From Chrysogorgia sp. JL179-B06 (Eukaryota > Cnidaria > Anthozoa > Scleralcyonacea > Chrysogorgiidae), in assembly GCA_035772405.1 (NCBI GenBank), contig JAYKKM010000007.1, positions 176,501 through 240,500 of the forward strand: 64,000 nucleotides of DNA, read 5' to 3'. The position numbers and the translations under genes were made by a program. Position 1 is the stretch's first letter. Every line of letters starts with the position of its first letter. The notes beneath the pieces are model-generated. The model saw nothing but the letters and a program-made list of their open reading frames with translations, was not told the origin of the DNA and ran no database searches. Below are positions 29,246 through 40,300 of this stretch, piece after piece.

Positions 29246-29250
<5 letters not shown>
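26811..29250. repeat. Tandem array of tRNA-derived units of about 287 bp
   Basis: Each unit has a tRNA-like head, a body containing TTGCATTTTTCGCAACTGGT, CACTCGAAATTTTCCTTCAC, TTTGATCGAGTGAAATGCC and TTACCACCATATATACAGAA, then CTCTCGGCAACGG into the next head. Plus-strand heads start near 27357, 27644, 27929, 28217, 28503, 28788 and 29077 (spacing 285-289). The first part, 26811 to about 27280, is in the opposite orientation with a tRNA-like head at 26950-27026 and a second one cut off at 27275. Units differ mainly by single-base insertions and deletions, which look more like consensus errors than point mutation. Protein-like readings (GLPVGIEPATLRL) are artefacts of the tRNA-like part. Confidence 0.9.
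28788..28863 (+). tRNA. tRNA-Ala(AGC)-like sequence, probable pseudogene; representative of the array
   Basis: This is the cleanest head. Box A is TAGCGCAGTGG (TAGCTCAGTGG in sister units) and box B is GGTTCAATTCC. CTTCCG and CGGAAG form a 6-bp acceptor-like stem, and the loop CTAGCAA would present anticodon AGC. The anticodon stem CTGCA/TCGCAG has one extra base and the T stem is imperfect, so a working tRNA is unlikely; transcription by RNA polymerase III is possible. Confidence 0.35.
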
Positions 29251-29277
<27 letters not shown>

Positions 29278-29329
29278 ATTAAAATTGCAACCAGGAAAAT
29301 TTCATACTAAAAAGTTTTAATGTACTGAC

Positions 29330-30480
29330 TATTAAAAACGTATAACAACGTAAAAGATTAAAAAGACGTTTCGGTCAAAAAACTTAGACCTTCGTCGGTT
29401 AAAAATGTTAAAAAGCAAAGACAGCTCTATTATATACAAGTTCAAAATTATGTAAATCAATGTGCTAAGAAAGTGTATGTAAATATTGGGTATGTCTATA
29501 CGATCATTGCCTGCATTCGAGTTCCTTTGGGAGTGCCAAGCTTCCAAAAACAATCGTTTATGGTAATTCGTAGCCTCCTTCGCAGACATCACCGCGCTCC
29601 ACTGAACCACAGAATATCTTTATTCTGTGACTGAACCAGTGCTTCCACTTTCATAAAACTGGATTTCCTGTTTTCATCCTTATTTATTGCAATATTTCCT
29701 GCCAGAAATTGCAAAATTTCCTGGCAAATTTCCTGGCATTTCCTATTAAAATATGACTTAAAAATCTCAGCAAACAGTGTCTTTATTCTTGAGATTTTCG
29801 TCGTTTTCGAACATTTGTCATTTTTTTTAACAAATTATTTTTTCAACCGCTGCCCATTTGAGTTGAGCCTGCAAGCGATTCCCGAGCAATTTCCGAATTG
29901 TACCGAGCGATTTCCGAAGTTGATGCGAAACGCCGCCAATTAAATTGAAGGCCCAAATCAAATTGCCAGGTAGCTTTCTTGTATATTCAACATTTTACTA
30001 GTTACTACGCCACACATAGGCTATTTTAAAGCCCCAATGGTTGGAATCTCAGAATTTCCTGCCATTATCCTGGCAATTCGTTATATTTCCTGCCAATTTC
30101 CTTCCAAACAGGCTTTCCTGCCATTTTTCCTGCCAGAGCCCAATATTTCCTTTTGCCAGGAAATTTCCTGCCAAGTGGAAGCTATGGACTGAACCGAGTT
30201 GTTCCGGCCGGGTAGGGATGGACGCGGGGGGACTGGGGCGGGAAATGGGGAAAAAATAGCTTTGTCTGTCAAAGTCCATGTTATGTTTCTGCGTATTTGC
30301 ATGTTGTGCTATTTTCGAATTCTTCTCTTGATTGGTTACTGCTCTTCTTGTGCTCTTTTGATTCTTGTGCGTAGCGCACGATCAGTTTGTCCAATGTAAA
30401 CAAAATTACAATCCAAGCAATTTATCTCGTATAATGGTAGCTTTCATTTGCCATGTTTGAAGTTTGTCTTTCGGGTTTAG
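29330..30480 (-). mobile_element. Penelope-like element, 3' part with GIY-YIG endonuclease, degenerate
   Basis: Read on the minus strand, about 30440-30345 encodes YEINCLDCNFVYIGQTDRAL and RTRIKRAQEEQ: the cysteine pair and YIGQT...L..RI are the GIY-YIG endonuclease of Penelope-like elements. About 30325-30263 gives KIAQHANTQKHNMDFD, and after the inserted hAT element 29610-29500 gives HKRLFLEAWHSQRNSNAGND, both standard later parts of the domain. A trailer with the FLTETSF-type phrase follows (about 29400-29355). Stops and the insertion make it inactive; the reverse transcriptase part is absent. Confidence 0.8.
29629..30194. mobile_element. hAT-type element inside the Penelope-like element
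   Basis: The 550-bp element 29637-30186 has ends CAGTGCTTCCACTT and, complemented, CATAGCTTCCACTT. It is bracketed by an exact 8-bp duplication, GACTGAAC, at 29629-29636 and 30187-30194. The interior has many TTTCCTGCCA / TGGCAGGAAA motifs near both ends (29695-29750 and 30057-30175). No transposase was recognised. Confidence 0.85.
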
Positions 30481-30839
30481 AAAACGTTCGCCAACGAATT
30501 AAGTTACGGACTTACCTGGACTTTTAAATGTGCGTTACACACATGTGCGTTACTAAATAAAAAATAAACGTCATTAAATAAAAATTAGTTTATTCAAAGA
30601 TGATACAAATAACACGAGAAATTTATCTACAAAGAAAGAATTATAGCACAAAAGGGCAAATATATTTACAGAGCAAAAAAGCCCTAAGGGACATTGGAGT
30701 TGTACTGTTGCCCAGATGTTTACAAGCTTGTCAACTGCATTGGCATCTTCACCACGAAAAATCTAAAATACTGAAATTAAAAAAGGAAATGTGTGAGCAT
30801 CAAGGTGGATAGCGAAAGATTACCAAAAACCCGAAACTT
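30481..30839. other. Spacer before the satellite, nothing recognised
   Basis: A 70-codon plus-strand frame at 30600-30812 has no recognisable pattern and is not called a gene. TAAATAAAAA motifs recur near 30555-30590. The satellite begins just after. Confidence 0.4.
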
Positions 30840-31330
30840 AATTGGCCAAAAAGTAAGGGTAACCTTTAGCTTATTTCGAAAAGTTGAAAATGGTCGAAAA
30901 TCGTCAAAAAGTTAAGGTTAACCACTTTACTTTTTGCCCATTTTTACTTTTTGCCAAATTTTTGGATGTCCAAAAATGACGAAAAAATTTACGCTAGTTT
31001 CTGCTCATATTAATACCTAAGGCATTATTTAGGCTATATTTTCATATTTTAAGCTTATTTTGACAAGCTTAAAATATCGAAAATCGTCAAAAAGTTAAGG
31101 TTAAGCGTAAATTTAGTCATTTTTTTTTGGCCATCCAAATTTGGCAAAAATGGACTAAATTTGGCCAAAAAGTTTTGGGTTAACCTTAACTTTTTGACGA
31201 TTTTCGACCATATTTTAACTTGTCAAAATAAGCTTAAAAATGAAAAATAGCCTAAATAAGTTAAGGTTAATATTACTTTGCCATTTTTGGACATGCAAAT
31301 TGTTTTGACGATTTTCGATAGTTTCTGCTC
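30840..31330. repeat. Degenerate left edge of the 184-bp satellite, with one inverted monomer
   Basis: From about 30840 blocks of the monomer appear in diverged form (TCGAAAATCGTCAAAAAGTT, TTTTTGGATGTCCAAAAATG). From about 31097 to 31256 the monomer is present in reverse orientation: GCGTAAATTTAGTCATTTTT, CCAAATTTGGC, GGGTTAACCTTAACTTTTTG and CTTGTCAAAATAAGCTTA read in the order expected of the complementary strand. Regular plus-oriented monomers start near 31320. Confidence 0.85.
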
Positions 31331-34300
31331 ATATTAATACCTATGGCATTATTTAGGCTATATTTTCATATTTTAAGCTTATTTTGACAAGTTAAAAATG
31401 GTCGAAAATCGTCAAAAAGTTAAGGTTAACCCCTTTACTTTTTGGCCAAATTTGGCCATTTTTGCCAAAATTTTTTGGATGTCCAAAAATGACTAAATTT
31501 ACGCTAGTTTCTGCTCATATTAATACCTAAGGCATTATTTAGGCTATATTTTCATATTTTAAGCTTATTTTGACAAGTTAAAAATGGTCGAAAATCGTCA
31601 AAAAGTTAAGGTTAACCCCTTTACTTTTTGCCAAATTTGGCCATTTTTTGCCAAATTTTTGGATGTCCAAAAATGACTAAATTTACGCTAGTTTCTGCTC
31701 ATATTAATACCTAAGGCATTATTTAGGCTATATTTTCATATTTTAAGCTTATTTTGACAAGTTAAAAATGGTCGAAAATCGTCAAAAAGTTAAGGTTAAC
31801 CCCTTTACTTTTTGGCCAAATTTGGCCATTTTTGCCAACTTTTTGGATGTCCAAAAATGACTAAATATACGCTAGTTTCTGCTCATATTAATACCTAAGG
31901 CATTATTTAGGCTATATTTTCATATTTTAAGCTTATTTTGACAAGTTAAAAATGGTCGAAAATCGTCAAAAAGTTAAGGTTAACCCCTTTACTTTTTGGC
32001 CAAATTTGGCCATTTTTGCCAACTTTTTGGATGTCCAAAAATGACTAAATATACGCTAGTTTCTGCTCATATTAATACCTAAGGCATTATTTAGGCTATA
32101 TTTTCATATTTTAAGCTTATTTTGACAAGTTAAAAATGGTCGAAAATCGTCAAAAAGTTAAGGTTAACCCCTTTACTTTTTGGCCAAATTTGGCCATTTT
32201 TGCCAACTTTTTGGATGTCCAAAAATGACTAAATTTACGCTAGTTTCTGCTCATATTAATACCTAAGGCATTATTTAGGCTATATTTTCATATTTTAAGC
32301 TTATTTTGACAAGTTAAAAATGGTCGAAAATCGTCAAAAAGTTAAGGTTAACCCCTTTACTTTTTGGCCAAATTTGGCCATTTTTGCCAACTTTTTGGAT
32401 GTCCAAAAATGACTAAATATACGCTAGTTTCTGCTCATATTAATACCTAAGGCATTATTTAGGCTATATTTTCATATTTTAAGCTTATTTTGACAAGTTA
32501 AAAATGGTCGAAAATCGTCAAAAAGTTAAGGTTAACCCCTTTACTTTTTGGCCAAATTTGGCCATTTTTGCCAACTTTTTGGATGTCCAAAAATGACTAA
32601 ATTTACGCTAGTTTCTGCTCATATTAATACCTAAGGCATTATTTAGGCTATATTTTCATATTTTAAGCTTATTTTGACAAGTTAAAAATGGTCGAAAATC
32701 GTCAAAAAGTTAAGGTTAACCCCTTTACTTTTTGGCCAAATTTGGCCATTTTTGCCAACTTTTTGGATGTCCAAAAATGACTAAATATACGCTAGTTTCT
32801 GCTCATATTAATACCTAAGGCATTATTTAGGCTATATTTTCATATTTTAAGCTTATTTTGACAAGTTAAAAATGGTCGAAAATCGTCAAAAAGTTAAGGT
32901 TAACCCCTTTACTTTTTGGCCAAATTTGGCCATTTTTGCCAACTTTTTGGATGTCCAAAAATGACTAAATATACGCTAGTTTCTGCTCATATTAATACCT
33001 AAGGCATTATTTAGGCTATATTTTCATATTTTAAGCTTATTTTGACAAGTTAAAAATGGTCGAAAATCGTCAAAAAGTTAAGGTTAACCCCTTTACTTTT
33101 TGGCCAAATTTGGCCATTTTTGCCAACTTTTTGGATGTCCAAAAATGACTAAATATACGCTAGTTTCTGCTCATATTAATACCTAAGGCATTATTTAGGC
33201 TATATTTTCATATTTTAAGCTTATTTTGACAAGTTAAAAATGGTCGAAAATCGTCAAAAAGTTAAGGTTAACCCCTTTACTTTTTGGCCAAATTTGGCCA
33301 TTTTTGCCAACTTTTTGGAATGTCCAAAAATGACTAAATATACGCTAGTTTCTGCTCATATTAATACCTAAGGCATTATTTAGGCTATATTTTCATATTT
33401 TAAGCTTATTTTGACAAGTTAAAAATGGTCGAAAATCGTCAAAAAGTTAAGGTTAACCCCTTTACTTTTTGGCCAAATTTGGCCATTTTTGCCAACTTTT
33501 TGGATGTCCAAAAATGACTAAATATACGCTAGTTTCTGCTCATATTAATACCTAAGGCATTATTTAGGCTATATTTTCATATTTTAAGCTTATTTTGACA
33601 AGTTAAAAATGGTCGAAAATCGTCAAAAAGTTAAGGTTAACCCCTTTACTTTTTGGCCAAATTTGGCCATTTTTGCCAACTTTTTGGATGTCCAAAAATG
33701 ACTAAATATACGCTAGTTTCTGCTCATATTAATACCTAAGGCATTATTTAGGCTATATTTTCATATTTTAAGCTTATTTTGACAAGTTAAAAATGGTCGA
33801 AAATCGTCAAAAAGTTAAGGTTAACCCCTTTACTTTTTGGCCAAATTTGGCCATTTTTGCCAACTTTTTGGAATGTCCAAAAATGACTAAATATACGCTA
33901 GTTTCTGCTCATATTAATACCTAAGGCATTATTTAGGCTATATTTTCATATTTTAAGCTTATTTTGACAAGTTAAAAATGGTCGAAAATCGTCAAAAAGT
34001 TAAGGTTAACCCCTTTACTTTTTGGCCAAATTTGGCCATTTTTGCCAACTTTTTGGAATGTCCAAAAATGACTAAATTACGCTAGTTTCTGCTCATATTA
34101 ATACCTAAGGCATTATTTAGGCTATATTTTCATATTTTAAGCTTATTTTGACAAGTTAAAAATGGTCGAAAATCGTCAAAAAGTTAAGGTTAACCCCTTT
34201 ACTTTTTGGCCAAATTTGGCCATTTTTGCCAACTTTTTGAATGTCCAAAAATGACTAAATATACGCTAGTTTCTGCTCATATTAATACCTAAGGCATTAT

Positions 34301-37300
34301 TTAGGCTATATTTTCATATTTTAAGCTTATTTTGACAAGTTAAAAATGGTCGAAAATCGTCAAAAAGTTAAGGTTAACCCCTTTACTTTTTGGCCAAATT
34401 TGGCCATTTTTGCCAACTTTTTGGATGTCCAAAAATGACTAAATATACGCTAGTTTCTGCTCATATTAATACCTAAGGCATTATTTAGGCTATATTTTCA
34501 TATTTTAAGCTTATTTTGACAAGTTAAAAATGGTCGAAAATCGTCAAAAAGTTAAGGTTAACCCCTTTACTTTTTGGCCAAATTTGGCCATTTTTGCCAA
34601 CTTTTTGGATGTCCAAAAATGACTAAATTTACGCTAGTTTCTGCTCATATTAATACCTAAGGCATTATTTAGGCTATATTTTCATATTTTAAGCTTATTT
34701 TGACAAGTTAAAAATGGTCGAAAATCGTCAAAAAGTTAAGGTTAACCCCTTTACTTTTTGGCCAAATTTGGCCATTTTTGCCAACTTTTTGATGTCCAAA
34801 AATGACTAAATATACGCTAGTTTCTGCTCATATTAATACCTAAGGCATTATTTAGGCTATATTTTCATATTTTAAGCTTATTTTGACAAGTTAAAAATGG
34901 TCGAAAATCGTCAAAAAGTTAAGGTTAACCCCTTTACTTTTTGGCCAAATTTGGCCATTTTTGCCAACTTTTTGAATGTCCAAAAATGACTAAATATACG
35001 CTAGTTTCTGCTCATATTAATACCTAAGGCATTATTTAGGCTATATTTTCATATTTTAAGCTTATTTTGACAAGTTAAAAATGGTCGAAAATCGTCAAAA
35101 AGTTAAGGTTAACCCCTTTACTTTTTGGCCAAATTTGGCCATTTTTGCCAACTTTTTGGATGTCCAAAAATGACTAAATATACGCTAGTTTCTGCTCATA
35201 TTAATACCTAAGGCATTATTTAGGCTATATTTTCATATTTTAAGCTTATTTTGACAAGTTAAAAATGGTCGAAAATCGTCAAAAAGTTAAGGTTAACCCC
35301 TTTACTTTTTGGCCAAATTTGGCCATTTTTGCCAACTTTTTGGATGTCCAAAAATGACTAAATATACGCTAGTTTCTGCTCATATTAATACCTAAGGCAT
35401 TATTTAGGCTATATTTTCATATTTTAAGCTTATTTTGACAAGTTAAAAATGGTCGAAAATCGTCAAAAAGTTAAGGTTAACCCCTTTACTTTTTGGCCAA
35501 ATTTGGCCATTTTTGCCAACTTTTTGGATGTCCAAAAATGACTAAATATACGCTAGTTTCTGCTCATATTAATACCTAAGGCATTATTTAGGCTATATTT
35601 TCATATTTTAAGCTTATTTTGACAAGTTAAAAATGGTCGAAAATCGTCAAAAAGTTAAGGTTAACCCCTTTACTTTTTGGCCAAATTTGGCCATTTTTGC
35701 CAACTTTTTGGATGTCCAAAAATGACTAAATATACGCTAGTTTCTGCTCATATTAATACCTAAGGCATTATTTAGGCTATATTTTCATATTTTAAGCTTA
35801 TTTTGACAAGTTAAAAATGGTCGAAAATCGTCAAAAAGTTAAGGTTAACCCCTTTACTTTTTGGCCATTTTTGCCAACTTTTTGGATGTCCAAAAATGAC
35901 TAAATATACGCTAGTTTCTGCTCATATTAATACCTAAGGCATTATTTAGGCTATATTTTCATATTTTAAGCTTATTTTGACAAGTTAAAAAATGGTCGAA
36001 AATCGTCAAAAAGTTAAGGTTAACCCCTTTACTTTTTGGCCAAATTTGGCCATTTTTGCCAACTTTTTGGATGTCCAAAAATGACTAAATATACGCTAGT
36101 TTCTGCTCATATTAATACCTAAGGCATTATTTAGGCTATATTTTCATATTTTAAGCTTATTTTGACAAGTTAAAAATGGTCGAAAATCGTCAAAAAGTTA
36201 AGGTTAACCCCTTTACTTTTTGGCCAAATTTGGCCATTTTTGCCAACTTTTTGGATGTCCAAAAATGACTAAATATACGCTAGTTTCTGCTCATATTAAT
36301 ACCTAAGGCATTATTTAGGCTATATTTTCATATTTTAAGCTTATTTTGACAAGTTAAAAATGGTCGAAAATCGTCAAAAAGTTAAGGTTAACCCCTTTAC
36401 TTTTTGGCCAAATTTGGCCATTTTTGCCAAATTTTTGATTTCCAAAAATGACTAAATATACGCTAGTTTCTGCTCATATTAATACCTAAGGCATTATTTA
36501 GGCTATATTTTCATATTTTAAGCTTATTTTGACAAGTTAAAAATGGTCGAAAATCGTCAAAAAGTTAAGGTTAACCCCTTTACTTTTTGGCCAAATTTGG
36601 CCATTTTTGCCAACTTTTTGGATGTCCAAAAATGACTAAATTTACGCTAGTTTCTGCTCATATTAATACCTAAGGCATTATTTAGGCTATATTTTCATAT
36701 TTTAAGCTTATTTTGACAAGTTAAAAATGGTCGAAAATCGTCAAAAAGTTAAGGTTAACCCCTTTACTTTTTGGCCAAATTTGGCCATTTTTGCCAACTT
36801 TTGGATGTCCAAAAATGACTAAATATACGCTAGTTTCTGCTCATATTAATACCTAAGGCATTATTTAGGCTATATTTTCATATTTTAAGCTTATTTTGAC
36901 AAGTTAAAAATGGTCGAAAATCGTCAAAAAGTTAAGGTTAACCCCTTTACTTTTTGGCCAAATTTGGCCATTTTTGCCAACTTTTTGGATGTCCAAAAAT
37001 GACTAAATTTATACGCTAGTTTCTGCTCATATTAATACCTAAGGCATTATTTAGGCTATATTTTCATATTTTAAGCTTATTTTGACAAGTTAAAAATGGT
37101 CGAAAATCGTCAAAAAGTTAAGGTTAACCCCTTTACTTTTTGGCCAAATTTGGCCATTTTTTGCCAACTTTTTGAATGTCCAAAAATGACTATTTAATAC
37201 CTAAGGCATTATGTAGGCTATATTTTCATATTTTAAGCTTATTTTGACAAGTTAAAAATGGTTGAAAATCGTCAAAAAGTTAAGGTTAACCCCTTTACTT

Positions 37301-40300
37301 TTTGGCCAAATTTGGCCATTTTTGCCAACTTTTTGGATGTCCAAAAATGACTAAATATACGCTAGTTTCTGCTCATATTAATACCTAAGGCATTATTTAG
37401 GCTATATTTTCATATTTTAAGCTTATTTTGACAAGTTAAAAATGGTCGAAAATCGTCAAAAAGTTAAGGTTAACCCCTTTACTTTTTGGCCAAATTTGGC
37501 CATTTTTGCCAACTTTTTGGATGTCCAAAAATGACTAAATATACGCTAGTTTCTGCTCATATTAATACCTAAGGCATTATTTAGGCTATATTTTCATATT
37601 TTAAGCTTATTTTGACAAGTTAAAAATGGTCGAAAATCGTCAAAAAGTTAAGGTTAACCCCTTTACTTTTTGGCCAAATTTGGCCATTTTTGCCAACTTT
37701 TTGGATGTCCAAAAATGACTAAATATACGCTAGTTTCTGCTCATATTAATACCTAAGGCATTATTTAGGCTATATTTTCATATTTTAAGCTTATTTTGAC
37801 AAGTTAAAAATGGTCGAAAATCGTCAAAAAGTTAAGGTTAACCCCTTTACTTTTTGGCCAAATTTGGCCATTTTTGCCAACTTTTTGGATGTCCAAAAAT
37901 GACTAAATATACGCTAGTTTCTGCTCATATTAATACCTAAGGCATTATTTAGGCTATATTTTCATATTTTAAGCTTATTTTGACAAGTTAAAAATGGTCG
38001 AAAATCGTCAAAAAGTTAAGGTTAACCCCTTTACTTTTTGGCCAAATTTGGCCATTTTTGCCAACTTTTTGGATGTCCAAAAATGACTAAATATACGCTA
38101 GTTTCTGCTCATATTAATACCTAAGGCATTATTTAGGCTATATTTTCATATTTTAAGCTTATTTTGACAAGTTAAAAATGGTCGAAAATCGTCAAAAAGT
38201 TAAGGTTAACCCCTTTACTTTTTGGCCAAATTTGGCCATTTTTGCCAACTTTTTGGATGTCCAAAAATGACTAAATATACGCTAGTTTCTGCTCATATTA
38301 ATACCTAAGGCATTATTTAGGCTATATTTTCATATTTTAAGCTTATTTTGACAAGTTAAAAATGGTCGAAAATCGTCAAAAAGTTAAGGTTAACCCCTTT
38401 ACTTTTTGGCCAAATTTGGCCATTTTTGCCAACTTTTTGGATGTCCAAAAATGACTAAATTTACGCTAGTTTCTGCTCATATTAATACCTAAGGCATTAT
38501 TTAGGCTATATTTTCATATTTTAAGCTTATTTTGACAAGTTAAAAATGGTCGAAAATCGTCAAAAAGTTAAGGTTAACCCCTTTACTTTTTGGCCAAATT
38601 TGGCCATTTTTGCCAACTTTTTGGATGTCCAAAAATGACTAAATATACGCTAGTTTCTGCTCATATTAATACCTAAGGCATTATTTAGGCTATATTTTCA
38701 TATTTTAAGCTTATTTTGACAAGTTAAAAATGGTCGAAAATCGTCAAAAAGTTAAGGTTAACCCCTTTACTTTTTGGCCAAATTTGGCCATTTTTGCCAA
38801 CTTTTTGGATGTCCAAAAATGACTAAATATACGCTAGTTTCTGCTCATATTAATACCTAAGGCATTATTTAGGCTATATTTTCATATTTTAAGCTTATTT
38901 TGACAAGTTAAAAATGGTCGAAAATCGTCAAAAAGTTAAGGTTAACCCCTTTACTTTTTGGCCAAATTTGGCCATTTTTGCCAACTTTTTGGATGTCCAA
39001 AAATGACTAAATATACGCTAGTTTCTGCTCATATTAATACCTAAGGCATTATTTAGGCTATATTTTCATATTTTAAGCTTATTTTGACAAGTTAAAAATG
39101 GTCGAAAATCGTCAAAAAGTTAAGGTTAACCCCTTTACTTTTTGGCCAAATTTGGCCATTTTTGCCAACTTTTTGGATGTCCAAAAATGACTAAATATAC
39201 GCTAGTTTCTGCTCATATTAATACCTAAGGCATTATTTAGGCTATATTTTCATATTTTAAGCTTATTTTGACAAGTTAAAAATGGTCGAAAATCGTCAAA
39301 AAGTTAAGGTTAACCCCTTTACTTTTTGGCCAAATTTGGCCATTTTTGCCAACTTTTTGGATGTCCAAAAATGACTAAATATACGCTAGTTTCTGCTCAT
39401 ATTAATACCTAAGGCATTATTTAGGCTATATTTTCATATTTTAAGCTTATTTTGACAAGTTAAAAATGGTCGAAAATCGTCAAAAAGTTAAGGTTAACCC
39501 CTTTACTTTTTGGCCAAATTTGGCCATTTTTGCCAACTTTTTGGATGTCCAAAAATGACTAAATATACGCTAGTTTCTGCTCATATTAATACCTAAGGCA
39601 TTATTTAGGCTATATTTTCATATTTTAAGCTTATTTTGACAAGTTAAAAATGGTCGAAAATCGTCAAAAAGTTAAGGTTAACCCCTTTACTTTTTGGCCA
39701 AATTTGGCCATTTTTGCCAACTTTTTGGATGTCCAAAAATGACTAAATTTATACGCTAGTTTCTGCTCATATTAATACCTAAGGCATTATTTAGGCTATA
39801 TTTTCATATTTTAAGCTTATTTTGACAAGTTAAAAATGGTCGAAAATCGTCAAAAAGTTAAGGTTAACCCCTTTACTTTTTGGCCAAATTTGGCCATTTT
39901 TGCCAACTTTTTGATGTCCAAAAATGACTAAATATACGCTAGTTTCTGCTCATATTAATACCTAAGGCATTATTTAGGCTATATTTTCATATTTTAAGCT
40001 TATTTTGACAAGTTAAAAATGGTCGAAAATCGTCAAAAAGTTAAGGTTAACCCCTTTACTTTTTGGCCAAATTTGGCCATTTTTGCCAACTTTTTGGATG
40101 TCCAAAAATGACTAAATATACGCTAGTTTCTGCTCATATTAATACCTAAGGCATTATTTAGGCTATATTTTCATATTTTAAGCTTATTTTGACAAGTTAA
40201 AAATGGTCGAAAATCGTCAAAAAGTTAAGGTTAACCCCTTTACTTTTTGGCCAAATTTGGCCATTTTTGCCAACTTTTTGGAATGTCCAAAAATGACTAA

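Noticed and set aside
30600..30812. 70-codon frame before the satellite
   Set aside because: No recognisable domain, no supporting splice or context signal.
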